From: Nocardia sp. BSTN01
GTDB lineage: Bacteria; Actinomycetota; Actinomycetes; Mycobacteriales; Mycobacteriaceae
NCBI RefSeq assembly: GCF_015354405.1
Contig: NZ_JADKYP010000003.1
Coordinates: 62,001 to 126,000 of the forward strand
DNA: 64,000 bases
Direction: 5' to 3'
Program-made: the position numbers and the translations under genes
Notes under the pieces: model-generated
What the model was told of the DNA's origin: nothing
The model's database searches: none
Seen by the model: the letters and a program-made list of their open reading frames with translations, nothing else
In this document: positions 28,849 to 39,338 of the stretch, piece after piece
Layout of the letters: the number at the start of each line of letters is the position of its first letter
How positions within the stretch are numbered: position 1 is the stretch's first letter

Positions 28849-28895
28849 GCCGCCGTGGCAGAGGATCTGCATCGCAGATGACCACGGCGGCTTTT
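28849..28895 (+). terminator. Intrinsic terminator of rpsT
   Basis: GCCGCCGTGG (28849-28858) pairs with CCACGGCGGC (28882-28891). Inside, ATCTGC (28865-28870) pairs with GCAGAT (28874-28879). TTTT follows at 28892-28895. One of the few terminators here with a U-tract. Confidence 0.85.
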
Positions 28896-28927
28896 GTCGT
28901 TGATCCCCGTCGGCTACCGTTGTCCGG

Positions 28928-29998
28928 GTGTGGGGTGGGGAGATTCGCAGAAGTACGGGCCTTGTTCTCGCGGTAGCGGCGGTATCGAGCGCGCTGTCGT
29001 CCGGATGCGGACAGTCGGTACCGGTCGGGCGACCGGTCGCCGCCGCGCAGTCGGCGCCGGCGTCGGCCGCATCCGGCACCGAATCGGCCGGCATGCCCAA
29101 GGCCGCCGCCGTCGGCGCGATCGAACATCTCGATTCCGCGAGCAACCCGGACTGGATGGGCGCGCTGCCCGACAGCACCCCGCTCAGCGCGATGTCCGTC
29201 CCCGGCACTCACGACACCCTGTCGATCCACGGCGGTCAGGCCGGACCGGCTGTGGTCACCCAGGAGAAGTTCGATACCGGGTGCACGGAGCCTACCTGTG
29301 CGTCGGAACGGACCGCGAGCACCCAGCTCGAGGCCGGTATCCGGGCGCTCGACATCCGTGTCCGGCGCGACGAGGCCGGCAACCTCGGCATACAGCACGG
29401 CAGCTTCTATCAGCAGGCCGGGCTCGACGACGTGCTGCGGGTCGCCGAACAATTCCTGGACCGGCACCCGCGCGAGACGATCCTGGTACGGGTGAAGGCC
29501 GAATGCACGAACGAGGACAAGACCTTCCAGTGCGAGGACGCGGGTGGGCTACCGCCCGACCCCCCATTGCTGGACCGGTACCTGAACGCGCACCCTCGGG
29601 TGTGGCGACCGGCGGCGACCGGTCCCGTCGCGATTCCCCGGCTGGGTGACGTGCGCGGCACCATCGTCGTCATCCGCGCCGACGGGATCGACGACCGGGG
29701 CGTGCCGATCGACGCGCAGGATCTGTGGGACAAACCCACTCGCGAGGACAAGTGGGCGGCCGCCGCCACCCACCTCGCGCAGGCCCCGAACGTCGGCACC
29801 CGGGCATTGTCGATGGACTTCCTGTCGGCCTCCGGCGTGCCCGACCCGGCGAAATTTCCCCACCGCTACGCCGAATACGAGAACCAGCACGCACTCGACT
29901 ACCTCCGCTCCCGGCCGGGCGCGGCGACCGGGGTCGTGATGGCCGACTTCCCGGGCCCCGCACTCATCGGCGAGATCATCGCGCACAACCACCGCTGA
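28928..29998 (+). CDS. Lipoprotein with phosphatidylinositol-specific phospholipase C X-domain
   Basis: 356 residues, GTG start. A signal peptide ends in a lipobox-like LSSGC (about residues 23-27), then an Ala/Ser linker. The PI-PLC X fold follows: SVPGTHDT with the first catalytic His, QLEAGIRALDIRVRRD and IQHGSFYQ with the second His. Bacterial members cleave the glycerol-phosphate bond of phosphatidylinositol, relevant because mycobacteriales envelopes contain PI and PIMs. Anchored outside the cell membrane. The transcript starts after the rpsT terminator. Substrate preference is inferred from family only. Confidence 0.86.
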   Translation: MWGGEIRRSTGLVLAVAAVSSALSSGCGQSVPVGRPVAAAQSAPASAASGTESAGMPKAAAVGAIEHLDSASNPDWMGALPDSTPLSAMSVPGTHDTLSIHGGQAGPAVVTQEKFDTGCTEPTCASERTASTQLEAGIRALDIRVRRDEAGNLGIQHGSFYQQAGLDDVLRVAEQFLDRHPRETILVRVKAECTNEDKTFQCEDAGGLPPDPPLLDRYLNAHPRVWRPAATGPVAIPRLGDVRGTIVVIRADGIDDRGVPIDAQDLWDKPTREDKWAAAATHLAQAPNVGTRALSMDFLSASGVPDPAKFPHRYAEYENQHALDYLRSRPGAATGVVMADFPGPALIGEIIAHNHR

Positions 29999-30101
29999 CT
30001 CCGGCCGCACCCTCGGGGTCGGTCGATGCGGCGCGGCGAGCAATCACCACGCGGGGCCGGTCGGCGCCTCGCCCGCTCGGCCCGGTATGTCGGCCCGCGC
30101 C

Positions 30102-31076
30102 TCAGTGCCCGGCGGCGTGCAGGTCCAGGATGTCGGCCAGGGCGTGTTCGAGCGCGTAATCCGTATCGGCCGCACCGCCTTTGACGTCGGCGTTGAGTGC
30201 GGCCACCACCTGCAGGGCGCTGCCGATGGTGGCGGCGGTCCAGCCGCGGGCCTGCGTCTGCGCCTTCTTCACCTTCCAGGGCGGCATGCCGAGCTGGGAG
30301 GCCAGCGCGAACGGGTCGCCGCGACCGGCGGACCCGACCCTCGCGATGGTGTGCACGGAGTCGGCGAGCGCGTCGGCGAGCAGAACGGCCGGGACGCCGC
30401 GATCGGTCGCCCAGCGCAACGCCTCCATGGCCGCGGAGCGGTCACCGGCGACCGCCAGATCGGCGACCTCGAATCCGGTGACCTCGGCGCGACCGGAGTA
30501 GTACCGGCGCACCGCGTCGACATCCACCTTGCCGCCGGTATCGGCGGCCAGCTGGGAACAGGCCGCGGCCAGCTCGCGCAGATCGGACCCGATGGCCTCC
30601 ACCACCGCCTGCACCACATCACCCGAGACGCGGACGCCGGCTGTGCGGAATTCGTTGCGTACGAATTCGTTTCGCTCGTTCGCCTTGCTGATCTTGGCGC
30701 AGGTGTGCACCTCGGCGCCCTGCTTCTGCAGTGCCGGCGCCAGCGCCTTGGCCCGGCCGCCGCCCGAGTGCAGGACCACGAGCACGACTCCCTCGGGCAG
30801 ATCGCCGGCGGCCGCGGTGACCAGCGCCACCGCATCCTTCCCGGCCTCCGCGGCGGCCTCGAGCACGATCACCCGATCCTCCGCGAACAGCGAGGGGCTC
30901 AGCAGTTCGGCCAGTTCGGCGGAGCTGGCATCGCCCGCCCGCAGCCGATCCACCGGCATCGCGTCGGGATCGTTGGTCGCGGCCCGCGCCTGCCCCACGA
31001 TCGAGGCGACCGCCCGTTCGATGAGCAGTTCCTCCTCACCGAGTACCAGATGTAAGGCAGCCAGGTGATCGGTCAC
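30102..31076 (-). CDS. holA: DNA polymerase III subunit delta
   Basis: 324 residues. The N-terminus [16 protein letters not shown] and the AAA+-like HolA fold ([42 protein letters not shown]) match the delta subunit of the clamp loader, which opens the beta clamp. GTG 31076 overlaps the comEC stop (GTGA), so it is the third gene of a comEA-comEC-holA operon. Confidence 0.94.
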   Translation of the reverse strand: MTDHLAALHLVLGEEELLIERAVASIVGQARAATNDPDAMPVDRLRAGDASSAELAELLSPSLFAEDRVIVLEAAAEAGKDAVALVTAAAGDLPEGVVLVVLHSGGGRAKALAPALQKQGAEVHTCAKISKANERNEFVRNEFRTAGVRVSGDVVQAVVEAIGSDLRELAAACSQLAADTGGKVDVDAVRRYYSGRAEVTGFEVADLAVAGDRSAAMEALRWATDRGVPAVLLADALADSVHTIARVGSAGRGDPFALASQLGMPPWKVKKAQTQARGWTAATIGSALQVVAALNADVKGGAADTDYALEHALADILDLHAAGH

Positions 31077-32740
31077 GGCACGATTCTACGGGTGGCCGGT
31101 GACAGGTTCACCGACCCGTCGCCGGGTGCCGGTGGCGGCGCCGGACCCGCGGGCGTGCGGGTGTGGCGCGCGCCCAGGCGCCCGAGCACCGCGACACCGC
31201 CCCTGACGAGCGCCCCGGCCAGTACCGCACCCCGCACTCCGGCGGGCATCGGCAACGAAATGCCCAGTGCCGCCGCGTGTTCGGCGACGAAGAGCAGCCA
31301 CCACATCGGCGGCTCGGCCAGGTTCAGCACCCAGATCGCCGCCGGTTGCCAGCAGCAGGACAGGGCGGCCGCGCCGACCCCGAGCAGCGTGATCGGTGCG
31401 ACGACGGGTTCGACCAGCACATTCGCCACGATCGCCACCCCGCTCACATGTCCGGTGAGTGCGGCGATGATCGGCGTGGTGACCGCGAAGGCGGCCGCCG
31501 CGACACCGAACGCCTCGGCCGCCAGTGCGGGCCAGCCGCGGTGTTCGAGCCACTGCGACCAGCTCGGCGCCAGCAGGATCAGGCCCGCGGTCGCCAGCAC
31601 GGAGAGGGCGAAGCCGATATCGACCGCCAGCTGCGGTGAGAGCGCGATCAACACGATCACCGCGGCACACAGGGCCGGCAGCGCCTGTTTCCGGCGTCCC
31701 GTCACCATCGCCAGCACCGCGATCGCGCCCATCACCGCCGCCCGCAGTACCGACGGCGACGGCCGCGCCAGCACGACGAATCCGATGAGCGCCAGCGCGG
31801 CGAGTACCGCACCCCAGCGCGGGTCGAGCGTCAGAGCCCGGGCCGCGAGCAGCACACCGGCGAGCACGATGGAGACGTTCGTCCCGGACACGGCGACCAG
31901 ATGCGTGAGATCGACGGCCCGGAAGTCCTCGCGGACGTGATCCGGCAGTCCGGAGATATCCCCGTCGATCAGCCCCGGTAGCACTCCGGCAGCGTCCGGT
32001 GGCAATGCGCGTTCGGCCGCCTCGGACAGATTCCCCCGCACCGCCGCGGCCACCGACTGCCACCACGGCCGGGTCCCGACCCGGATCGGCGGTCCCTGCG
32101 CCCGCAGCACGGCGACCGTCAGATCCCGTCGCCACGGATGATCGAGCCGAGCCCGGACGGTGACGTGCTGCCCCGGCACCAGATCCGACCAGACCCGCTC
32201 CGGCATGATCACCGTCACCGCCGCGTCGCCGTGTACGGATGTTGCGCCGTAACGGAATTCGCGAACCGTCGCGCGCATCGTCCATTGCCGTCCACCGAAG
32301 GAGTGGGCCGGGAGGGGTTTCGGATCTCCGGCCACCATTTCGGCCGTCACCACACTGCCCGCCGCCAGCCGCCCGAGGGGATGGGCGCTCACCCGGTAGG
32401 CCTGCCACGACGCCGCCACCCCGAACCCCGCGGATGCCAGCAGCGCGGCCAGCACCACCCACCATGCCGCTCGATGCGGAGCACGGAATCTGCTCCGTGC
32501 CAGAACGATTCCCGTTCCGGCCAGCGAGAGTCCCAGCCCCGCGCACACCCACGTCCCGGCTCGCCACCCCAGCGTGATCCCCGCGATGGTCACGCCCCAG
32601 CACCCCAGCGCGGCGGGAAGCAGCCGCGCGTCCAACGCAGCGCCACCCGCCACGACCGTCACATGTTCGACGCCGCCGCGGCCGGATTTCGCGACGTGTT
32701 CGTGCCGGAGCCGAGCGTGCGTCGATTCGCCGCGGTTCAC
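31073..32740 (-). CDS. comEC: ComEC-type DNA-uptake channel protein
   Basis: 555 residues, about ten membrane helices. An N-terminal DUF4131/OB-like domain ([17 protein letters not shown]) is followed by the Competence domain with [16 protein letters not shown] and [14 protein letters not shown]. It ends without the metallo-beta-lactamase-like nuclease domain present in Bacillus ComEC, as in mycobacterial homologues. It would carry single-stranded DNA across the membrane; competence in this group is not well shown. GTG 32740 overlaps the comEA stop (GTGA). Confidence 0.9.
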   Translation of the reverse strand: MNRGESTHARLRHEHVAKSGRGGVEHVTVVAGGAALDARLLPAALGCWGVTIAGITLGWRAGTWVCAGLGLSLAGTGIVLARSRFRAPHRAAWWVVLAALLASAGFGVAASWQAYRVSAHPLGRLAAGSVVTAEMVAGDPKPLPAHSFGGRQWTMRATVREFRYGATSVHGDAAVTVIMPERVWSDLVPGQHVTVRARLDHPWRRDLTVAVLRAQGPPIRVGTRPWWQSVAAAVRGNLSEAAERALPPDAAGVLPGLIDGDISGLPDHVREDFRAVDLTHLVAVSGTNVSIVLAGVLLAARALTLDPRWGAVLAALALIGFVVLARPSPSVLRAAVMGAIAVLAMVTGRRKQALPALCAAVIVLIALSPQLAVDIGFALSVLATAGLILLAPSWSQWLEHRGWPALAAEAFGVAAAAFAVTTPIIAALTGHVSGVAIVANVLVEPVVAPITLLGVGAAALSCCWQPAAIWVLNLAEPPMWWLLFVAEHAAALGISLPMPAGVRGAVLAGALVRGGVAVLGRLGARHTRTPAGPAPPPAPGDGSVNLSPATRRIVP

Positions 32741-34026
32741 AGGGTGACCTGGTCGCGGAGGCGGTTGAGCTTGGCGGGGCCGATGCCGGTGACTTCGGCG
32801 AGTTGGTCGATGCTGGTGAAGCGGCCGTGCCGGTTGCGCCAGCCGATGATGGCCGCGGCGGTGGTGGGGCCCACCCCGGTGAGGGAGTCGAGATCCTGTT
32901 CCGTGGCCGTGTTGAGGTTGATCTTGTGCCCCGGCGGGGAGGCGGCGCCCGACGTCGCGGCGGTATGCGAGGCGCCCGGAACGACCATGCTGCCGAGGCG
33001 CGCCCCGCTCGCGGGACCCGGCTCGCCGACGACGATCTGGTCACCGTCGGCGAGCCGCTGGGCGAGATTCAGCCCGGCGAGGTCCGCACCTTCCCGCGCG
33101 CCGGCCACCGCGACGGCGTCGGCGACCCGTGTTCCGGGTGCGAGATGCAGCAGGCCCGGATGTTCGACCAACCCGATGACGCTGACCACCAGATCGCCCC
33201 CGGGAGCCGGCGACGGCGTCGCCCGGCCGGGCGGATCGGACCGCACGGCCAGTCCCGGGCCGTCCACCGGCGCCGGGAACGCCGAGGTCTCGGCGGCGTC
33301 TGTGCGCACCGCCGGTAGCGGCCCCACCGGTGCTGCCACCGGATCGTCTCGATGCGCGGCGACCGCCGCCACGATCACCGCCGCCACGCCGGCACCGGCC
33401 AGCACCCACACTCCTTTGCGCCCCGGATCCACGCGAACACCCCGGAATCGCTCCGGAACCAGCCGCTGCCAGATCGTCACCGATCCCACCGGTTCGCTGA
33501 GCCACTGCGGAATTCGCGGACTCTCCGGCGCCTCGGCGAACGTCACCGCCGCGCCGGTCGCCGCGAGACCTTCGTTCCGGTCCCGACCGTCACCGTCGGG
33601 TCGGTCGGGGGCTCCCGCGCTCCCGGGATGCGCCGCGGCATTGTCGCGTCTCTGCCGGATACGGCTCGGCGAATACGGCCAAGTCCCGTCGTGGTCGCCG
33701 GACCGCACACCGGCAGCGGCTTCGTCCAGGCCGGCATCCACACCCGCCTGCGTTGCGACCATGGTTCGGCCGCCGTCGGAGCCGCTCACCGGCCCGGTGG
33801 GCGGACCCGGTTCGCCACCGCGCAAGCCGAAATCCCGGCTCCCGGAGGGGCTGCCCGAGGGGTCACCGCGCTGTCCGGCCGAGTCCGCGGGTGACCGGGC
33901 GAGGTCCCACAGCCCGTCGTTGGTCGGATTACCCGGCCCAGGAGCCAGGGTGCCTAGCGTTGCCGGCCTGGGTGATACGTCGTGCAGTCGCTGCCGCAGT
34001 AGTGTCCGATCCTCGTGTCGCGCCAT
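32737..34026 (-). CDS. comEA: ComEA-type DNA-binding membrane protein
   Basis: 429 residues. A long disordered cytoplasmic N-terminus (about 200 residues) precedes a membrane helix (VWVLAGAGVAAVIVAAVAA), then a SLBB domain (SVIGLVEHPGLLHLAPGTRV) and a C-terminal helix-hairpin-helix pair (INLNTATEQDLDSLTGVGPT, IGPAKLNRLRDQV) that binds DNA. ATG 34026 has TACGGT 7 nt upstream, suggesting leaderless transcription of comEA-comEC-holA. Confidence 0.9.
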   Translation of the reverse strand: MARHEDRTLLRQRLHDVSPRPATLGTLAPGPGNPTNDGLWDLARSPADSAGQRGDPSGSPSGSRDFGLRGGEPGPPTGPVSGSDGGRTMVATQAGVDAGLDEAAAGVRSGDHDGTWPYSPSRIRQRRDNAAAHPGSAGAPDRPDGDGRDRNEGLAATGAAVTFAEAPESPRIPQWLSEPVGSVTIWQRLVPERFRGVRVDPGRKGVWVLAGAGVAAVIVAAVAAHRDDPVAAPVGPLPAVRTDAAETSAFPAPVDGPGLAVRSDPPGRATPSPAPGGDLVVSVIGLVEHPGLLHLAPGTRVADAVAVAGAREGADLAGLNLAQRLADGDQIVVGEPGPASGARLGSMVVPGASHTAATSGAASPPGHKINLNTATEQDLDSLTGVGPTTAAAIIGWRNRHGRFTSIDQLAEVTGIGPAKLNRLRDQVTL

Positions 34027-34033
34027 GACGGTG

Positions 34034-34039
34034 ACCGTA
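34034..34039 (-). promoter_or_regulatory. -10 box of comEA-comEC-holA
   Basis: TACGGT on the minus strand, 7 nt before ATG 34026. Confidence 0.5.
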
Positions 34040-34161
34040 TGTGCGCGGCAGACCGTGACTCGGAGCGCGAACTGGGGTTTCGGAATGTCTGGGGACAACT
34101 GCTGAGCTGTGGACAACCTCCGGCGCGGCGACGGAGTTCGTCGGCCGGCGATGGTAGGCGC

Positions 34162-35004
34162 TCAGCCGCAGCCGCCGGGGACCACCAGAACGCCGACCGC
34201 CCCGGTGCCCACGTGCACGCCGAGTGTGGGGCCGAATTCGGCGGTCACGAGCTCGCGCATACCGGGGATGAGTTCGCCGAGCTGTCCGGCGATGGTGGCC
34301 GCCGCGGAGGCGGCACCCAGATGCTGCACGGCCACCGCCGCCCCGTCGTCACCGGCCGCATCGACCGCTGCCGCAACGAGTTTCGCGTACGCCTTGGACC
34401 GGGTGCGCGCCTTCTCCCGCAGCTCCAGTTTGCCGTCGACGATCTGGAGTATCGGCTTGGTCACCAGTTCGGTGCCGAAGAACATGGCCGCGGTGCTGAG
34501 CCGCCCGCCGCGCCGCAGCTGCTCGGTCCGATTGACGACGATGAACGTGCGCGATCGCCCGGCGGCGGCGACCGCGGTGTCGTAGACGACGTCCAGCGTC
34601 GCGCCCGACCGCGCGCGACGAGCGGCGGCGAGGACGGGCAGCCCCGTGCCCAGGCCCGCGCTCAGTGAATCCACCAGTCGCACCCGGTCGGCGGCATCCA
34701 TATCCTGCACGGCCTGGCGACCGGCTTCCCAGGTCGCCGACAGCTGTCGCGAAATATGCACGGCCACCACACCGTCGCCCGCACTGAGTTCCAGAGCGCG
34801 CTCGTAGGCGGCACGCAATTCACCCGGAGAGGCGGACGAGGTCGTCACCGTGGACGTGCCGTAATCGATGTCGCAGTCGTCGACACCCTCGGCGATCGCC
34901 CGATCGTCGACCAGCACATGCAGCGGCACCACCACGATGCCCAATTCCGATACCAGTGCGGCGGGTATGCTCGCCGCCGAATCCGTGACCACCACGACCG
35001 TCAT
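34162..35004 (-). CDS. DegV-family fatty-acid-binding protein
   Basis: 280 residues. It begins VVVVTDSAASIP with the DegV TDSxxD-like motif, later HISRQLSATWEAGRQA, RTEQLRRGGRLS and KPILQIVDGKL. DegV/FakB proteins bind a fatty acid and in Firmicutes hand it to the kinase FakA; no FakA gene is near. It follows octT by 17 bp on the same strand and so is probably the last gene of the nadD-rsfS-gpgP-octT operon, as in M. tuberculosis. Confidence 0.9.
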   Translation of the reverse strand: MTVVVVTDSAASIPAALVSELGIVVVPLHVLVDDRAIAEGVDDCDIDYGTSTVTTSSASPGELRAAYERALELSAGDGVVAVHISRQLSATWEAGRQAVQDMDAADRVRLVDSLSAGLGTGLPVLAAARRARSGATLDVVYDTAVAAAGRSRTFIVVNRTEQLRRGGRLSTAAMFFGTELVTKPILQIVDGKLELREKARTRSKAYAKLVAAAVDAAGDDGAAVAVQHLGAASAAATIAGQLGELIPGMRELVTAEFGPTLGVHVGTGAVGVLVVPGGCG

Positions 35005-35021
35005 CGGCTATCCGAACCGAT

Positions 35022-36263
35022 TCATGCACCGGCCTCGACCGAACGCGCCTCCGACAGCACCTTCACCATGGCTCGCGCGACCGCCGCATGCCCCTCCCAG
35101 CCCCAGTGGATCCCGTCCGGATTCGCCTCGCCCGAGAAGATGTCGTCGCGCACGGCCTCACCCAGATCCACCAGCGGCACACCGGTTTTCGCCGACCACT
35201 CCTGCAGCGCGCGCACCGCGGGGGCACGCCCGGAGTGCACCCTGCCGTAGGCCTCGCAGTCGTGGACGGAGGGCAGCACCGAGACCACCGGCAGATCGGG
35301 CCGCAACTGGGCCAGCGCGTGCCGTGACTGTTCCAGGTAGTCGATGCTCACGTGCGGCGGAAGTGCCACGGGGCGACCGAGTTTCGACAGCCGCGGTTGC
35401 AGCCACTGATATCCGGTGCGCACCTGCCGGCGCAGCACCGGCGGGCGCAGATACCGGATCATTTCGCGCAGCGCCGTGGGCAGCGGCGAGGGCAGCGTGT
35501 CCATGCCGCCCGTGGCCAGGACCACCGCTCCCGCGCGCGGCACCGCGGCCCATACGCGTGGATCGCCGATGAGCGCCCAGTAGGCGTCGCGGCAGGTCCA
35601 GCCGATCCGCGCCACCAACTCGACGTCCCAATCGAGTTCCGCGGCAACGAGATTCGGCCAGATGCGCGGATCGTCGGCGGGCAGCCCGCCCTTCGGCCCG
35701 AAGTACGACAGCGAATCCGCGATCACGACCAGAACAGGGCGCGCCGAAGCCTCGGGTGTGCCGGCCGCATCGCCGATGCTCGGCTGCGCATCCGCGGAGA
35801 CCGCGTCGTCGATTCCCGATACGGCGTCGACGGCCGCGCTCGACACGGTCGGCTCGCCGGGAGTCGCCGCGCCGGAACCGGCGTCGGACTTCCGGTGCAC
35901 GTCGTCGCCACCGGCTACGGTCGCATCCCCGGATACGGCGTCCGTAGCGGTGGCAGGTGTCGTCTCGGAACCGCCGGGCACGCTGTCTTCCCGCGCGTCC
36001 TCGGCCGGTTCCGCAGTCTCCTCTGCCGTCGTGGGCACATCCGCGAGAACGGCCGGCGGACCTGTCGATCCCCCGTCGTCGTCCGCATCACCCGGCTCGG
36101 AGGCGGCGTCGGATTCCCCGGCCGGTTCGACCGGCGCGACCGGACCGCCGAACAGGGCGTCCGGCAGCCGCCGGACGGGCCCTTCGGATGCCTTGCGCAA
36201 CAGTTCGTCGGATACCTGCCGGACCGGTTCGTCCCGGTCGTCGGAGGAGCGTTCAGAGGACAT
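35022..36263 (-). CDS. octT: SGNH-hydrolase-fold diglucosylglycerate octanoyltransferase (OctT-like)
   Basis: 413 residues. The C-terminal 240 residues are the OctT-like SGNH domain: block [11 protein letters not shown] (nucleophile Ser), [15 protein letters not shown], and the final block [19 protein letters not shown] with the Asp-His pair. Mycobacterial OctT octanoylates diglucosylglycerate in methylglucose lipopolysaccharide synthesis, and gpgP is adjacent. The first 170 residues are an acidic, Ala/Thr/Ser/Glu-rich disordered extension absent from the 247-residue mycobacterial enzyme. Start ATG 36263 overlaps gpgP by 11 bp. No later start with a ribosome binding site was found. Confidence 0.85.
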   Translation of the reverse strand: MSSERSSDDRDEPVRQVSDELLRKASEGPVRRLPDALFGGPVAPVEPAGESDAASEPGDADDDGGSTGPPAVLADVPTTAEETAEPAEDAREDSVPGGSETTPATATDAVSGDATVAGGDDVHRKSDAGSGAATPGEPTVSSAAVDAVSGIDDAVSADAQPSIGDAAGTPEASARPVLVVIADSLSYFGPKGGLPADDPRIWPNLVAAELDWDVELVARIGWTCRDAYWALIGDPRVWAAVPRAGAVVLATGGMDTLPSPLPTALREMIRYLRPPVLRRQVRTGYQWLQPRLSKLGRPVALPPHVSIDYLEQSRHALAQLRPDLPVVSVLPSVHDCEAYGRVHSGRAPAVRALQEWSAKTGVPLVDLGEAVRDDIFSGEANPDGIHWGWEGHAAVARAMVKVLSEARSVEAGA

Positions 36264-37029
36264 CAGGTGCTACCTTCGCCGCCGCATTCCACACATCCAG
36301 CCGCCAACCCGGCTGCTCGATGCCCGGACCGTGGCTGCTCAGCTGCACCCAGCTGGTATTGGCCAATCCGCCCAGGATCGGCCATTTGTGCTCGGGCAGT
36401 TCCAGCAGCGCGGCGGTCAGGGCCGCGATCAGCCCGCCGTGCGCGACCAGGATGATGGTACGGCCGGGCCAGTCCGCACGCTCGGCGAACAGCTCGCGAA
36501 CCACCGGCAGCGCCCGCGCGCCGACCTCGAGTTTGCTCTCCCCGCCCGGCGGAGTGACCGTGGGATCGAGCCGCCATGCCTTGCGCGCGCCCGGATACCG
36601 CGCGTCGACCTCGAGGTGGTCGAGACCTTCCCAGTCGCCGAGGCTGGTCTCCCGCAGCCGTGCATCCCGCACGACCTCGAGTCCACTGTGTTCGGCCAGT
36701 GCGAGTGCGGTGTCGTAGGCGCGGCGCAGATCGGAGGACACGATCGCGACGGCGTCCTGGGAAACCAGCTCGCGCGCAGCGTCTTTCGCCTGACTTCGAC
36801 CCAATTCGCTGAGCTCGGTGTCGATCTGGCCCTGCATGCGGTCGGCGGCATTCCATTCCGTCTGCCCGTGTCGCAGCAGGATCAGCCGGCGCACGCCCGG
36901 ATATTTCGACGCCCGCGAACCCACCGCCGGCGCAACACCTTCGGACGCGTCGCTCACATCGGAGTCGACGGCACGTTCCCCGGACACCTCGGGTTCACGC
37001 GCGGTCCCCCCTTCGGGCCCGCGGTTCAC
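36253..37029 (-). CDS. gpgP: Glucosyl-3-phosphoglycerate phosphatase
   Basis: 258 residues. Histidine phosphatase fold: [12 protein letters not shown] (catalytic RHG), later [14 protein letters not shown] and [14 protein letters not shown]. In mycobacteria GpgP removes phosphate from glucosyl-3-phosphoglycerate to give glucosylglycerate. The N-terminal 45 residues are a charged extension before [17 protein letters not shown] 37029 overlaps the rsfS stop (GTGA). Its product feeds the same pathway as the downstream octT. Confidence 0.9.
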   Translation of the reverse strand: MNRGPEGGTAREPEVSGERAVDSDVSDASEGVAPAVGSRASKYPGVRRLILLRHGQTEWNAADRMQGQIDTELSELGRSQAKDAARELVSQDAVAIVSSDLRRAYDTALALAEHSGLEVVRDARLRETSLGDWEGLDHLEVDARYPGARKAWRLDPTVTPPGGESKLEVGARALPVVRELFAERADWPGRTIILVAHGGLIAALTAALLELPEHKWPILGGLANTSWVQLSSHGPGIEQPGWRLDVWNAAAKVAPDVL

Positions 37030-37430
37030 TCGGGGTCCCCGCTCCCACTCGCGGGAGCCTGCGCGGGCGCCTCGAGACCAGGCACCTCGACCTGTGGGCA
37101 GTCCTTCCACAACCGTTCCAGCGCATAGAAATTGCGCTCGTCGCTGTGCTGGATGTGCACCACGACATCGACGTAGTCCAGCAGCACCCACCGACCTTCG
37201 CGAGTGCCCTCGCGGCGGACCGGCTTGTGCCCGGCGAGACGCAACTTCTCCTCGACGTTGTCGACGATCGCGTTGACCTGACGCTCGTTCGGCGCGGAGG
37301 CGATGACGAAGCAGTCGGTGATCACCAGCTGATCGGAGACATCGAGGACGACGACGTCGGTCGCCAGCTTCTCGTCGGCGGCCCGCGCGGCGACCTGCGC
37401 CATCTCCACCGCCTGTGCCGATGCCGTCAT
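37026..37430 (-). CDS. rsfS: Ribosomal silencing factor RsfS
   Basis: 134 residues. Core RsfS motifs [36 protein letters not shown] and [16 protein letters not shown] are present, with a Pro/Ala tail. RsfS binds L14 on the 50S subunit and blocks subunit joining under starvation. ATG 37430 overlaps the nadD stop (ATGA), the usual nadD-rsfS pairing. Confidence 0.95.
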   Translation of the reverse strand: MTASAQAVEMAQVAARAADEKLATDVVVLDVSDQLVITDCFVIASAPNERQVNAIVDNVEEKLRLAGHKPVRREGTREGRWVLLDYVDVVVHIQHSDERNFYALERLWKDCPQVEVPGLEAPAQAPASGSGDPE

Positions 37431-38068
37431 TGGCTCACCTTCCCGTTCCCTCCCGGCACGTACAGGTGCCGTTTCGATATGTATTGCACGACGCCGTCGG
37501 GAACGAGGTACCACACCGGGCGCCCCTCGGCGGCACGGCGACGGCATTCGCTCGACGAGATCGCCAGGGCCGGGATCTCGATGACGGTGACCGCATCGGC
37601 CGGCTGATTTCGCAGATGTCCCTCGAGGTGGTCGACATTCAATTCGTACCCCGGACGGCTCACCCCGACGAACTTCGCCAGCTCGAACAGTTCCGCCCAA
37701 TCCTGCCATGTCAGGATGCTGGCCAGCGCGTCCGCACCCGTGATGAAGTACAGATCCGCGTCCGGATGTTGATTCTGCAGGTCACGAAGGGTGTCGACGG
37801 TGTAGGTGGCCTTCTCCCGGTCGATGTCGGCACGACTGACCGAGAACCGCGGATTGGACGCGGTGGCGATGACCGTCATCAGATAGCGGTCCTCCGCCGG
37901 CGAAACCTGCCGCGTGGACTTCTGCCACGGCTGCCCGGTGGGTACGAAGATCACTTCATCGAGGTCGAAGCGGTTGGCGACCTCACTGGCGGCAACCAGG
38001 TGCCCGTGATGGATCGGATCGAACGTACCGCCCATCACGCCCAGTTTGCGCCGGCCTGTGTTTTGCAC
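37427..38068 (-). CDS. nadD: Nicotinate-nucleotide adenylyltransferase
   Basis: 213 residues. [18 protein letters not shown] carries the nucleotidyltransferase HxGH motif, [10 protein letters not shown] follows, and [12 protein letters not shown] is the ISSTxxR-type motif near the C-terminus. It makes deamido-NAD+ from NaMN. GTG 38068 is preferred to ATG 38035 because homologues have about 10 residues before MGGTFDP and TAAGCT lies 8 nt upstream. First gene of nadD-rsfS-gpgP-octT-degV. Confidence 0.93.
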   Translation of the reverse strand: MQNTGRRKLGVMGGTFDPIHHGHLVAASEVANRFDLDEVIFVPTGQPWQKSTRQVSPAEDRYLMTVIATASNPRFSVSRADIDREKATYTVDTLRDLQNQHPDADLYFITGADALASILTWQDWAELFELAKFVGVSRPGYELNVDHLEGHLRNQPADAVTVIEIPALAISSSECRRRAAEGRPVWYLVPDGVVQYISKRHLYVPGGNGKVSQ

Positions 38069-38076
38069 GAATGCCG

Positions 38077-38082
38077 AGCTTA
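38077..38082 (-). promoter_or_regulatory. -10 box of the nadD operon
   Basis: TAAGCT on the minus strand, 8 nt before GTG 38068. Same hexamer as at the GntR and PemK-like genes. Confidence 0.5.
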
Positions 38083-38117
38083 CTGGGCGGGCTCGGACAG
38101 CGGCGGGCCCGCGGTGC

Positions 38118-38918
38118 TCACCGTGCTCGCCGCGCCGAAAGATACGCCCGGACCATCGCCGCCGGATTGCGTGCCGAGTGCCGGGAACGGGTCGCCGCGT
38201 CGACGAGGTCGCCGTGCAGTTCCTCCCACGGGGGTCTACCCGCGATGGCGGCCGCCCCCGCCTCGTAGGCCCGTGCCGCGGCGCGGTGGCGGTGGCACTG
38301 TCCCAAGCACCGCCCGAGCTGCTCGTACAGCACCGCGATCTCTTCCGGCGGGTAGGGCAGCGCATCGCAGCCGAGGGCAGCGGCGAACAGGGTGGCCGCG
38401 CGGCGATGGTGACCGCTGCGATAGTGGACGCGGGCGGCCAGCAGGGTGTGATGGGCGGCGTCGGCGACGGAGATGCCGGTCCAGCTCTCGGCCGCCGCGA
38501 CCGCCGCGGCCGCCAGGTCGTGTTCCCGTCCCGGCTGATTGGCGACCGCTGTCACCACCAGCGAGGACAGCCGCGCCGACTGCTCGCCGGACAGCACGCC
38601 GGTGCCGACTGCCAAGGCCTGCACCAACATTCGTTCGGCGGCGGCAGGGCTGGTGCCGAGCAGCGCGGTCGCGGCCTCGGTCAATTCCTGCGCTCGTAAG
38701 CGCAGATCGCCCACCGGCGGTTCGGCCGTCTCGCGCGTCGGCTCCGGGCACTCGGGCACCGCTCTTCCCGGGCGCGGCGGCCGGCCGGCCGGCTCGGAGC
38801 CGGGCCGTTCGACATCGGGGGACTCGCCATCCCGGACGCGCGGATGTCGTCGCGCCGTACGGGCGCTCGGCTGGTCGGCGGGGATTTCGTCGGCGAACTC
38901 CCCCGATGGGCACGGCAC
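38118..38918 (-). CDS. Hypothetical protein with TPR-like helical repeats
   Basis: 266 residues. The first 65 are Pro/Arg/Glu-rich and disordered. The rest is helical with Ala-rich pairs resembling tetratricopeptide repeats ([56 protein letters not shown]). Codon bias fits a real gene. GTG start is uncertain; GATCAT lies 6 nt upstream. No family recognised. Confidence 0.6.
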   Translation of the reverse strand: MPCPSGEFADEIPADQPSARTARRHPRVRDGESPDVERPGSEPAGRPPRPGRAVPECPEPTRETAEPPVGDLRLRAQELTEAATALLGTSPAAAERMLVQALAVGTGVLSGEQSARLSSLVVTAVANQPGREHDLAAAAVAAAESWTGISVADAAHHTLLAARVHYRSGHHRRAATLFAAALGCDALPYPPEEIAVLYEQLGRCLGQCHRHRAAARAYEAGAAAIAGRPPWEELHGDLVDAATRSRHSARNPAAMVRAYLSARRAR

Positions 38919-38987
38919 GCGCGAATGATCGACGGCCCTGCTTGGAAAGCGCTTAACAGCCGCTGATGATGCGGGGCAAACGGCACG

Positions 38988-39323
38988 CTATCCGGTCGGC
39001 CGCTTGGATTTCGGCAGTTTCGCGACGACCTCGGCGTAGGACTGATCGATCAGTTCGCGCACTTCCGCATCCGATACCGAGCCACCCAGCCGGATGGTGT
39101 TCCAGCCGTATCGCCCGATATAGGCGGAGGCGGTGACGTCGTCGGGATGGATGTGCACCAGTTCGTCGGCTTCGAGCCGGTTACGCCCGCATTTGAGCGT
39201 CACGGTCTCGGGGCTGACGAAGGCGAAGATCTTGTCGCCGACCTTCGCGACGACGTCGCCCTCCCAGGGTTCGTCGCGCCAGGCTCCCGGCTTGGTGAGG
39301 CAGTAACCCAGCAGATCGCTCAT
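38988..39323 (-). CDS. MmcQ/YjbR-family DNA-binding-like protein
   Basis: 111 residues. It begins LLGYCLTKPGAWRDEPWEGD and contains KIFAFVSPETVTLKCG and a closing Gly-W-N motif (YGWNTIRLGG), typical of the YjbR/CyaY-like fold. Family function is unknown. GAGGAGGG immediately upstream of ATG 39323. A second, more divergent member lies at 56888-57298. Confidence 0.85.
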   Translation of the reverse strand: MSDLLGYCLTKPGAWRDEPWEGDVVAKVGDKIFAFVSPETVTLKCGRNRLEADELVHIHPDDVTASAYIGRYGWNTIRLGGSVSDAEVRELIDQSYAEVVAKLPKSKRPTG

Positions 39324-39338
39324 GACCCTCCTCGATGC

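Noticed and set aside
31073-32740. Missing nuclease (beta-lactamase-like) domain in comEC as a truncation
   Set aside because: Mycobacterial homologues also lack it and the frame overlaps holA normally, so the gene is intact.
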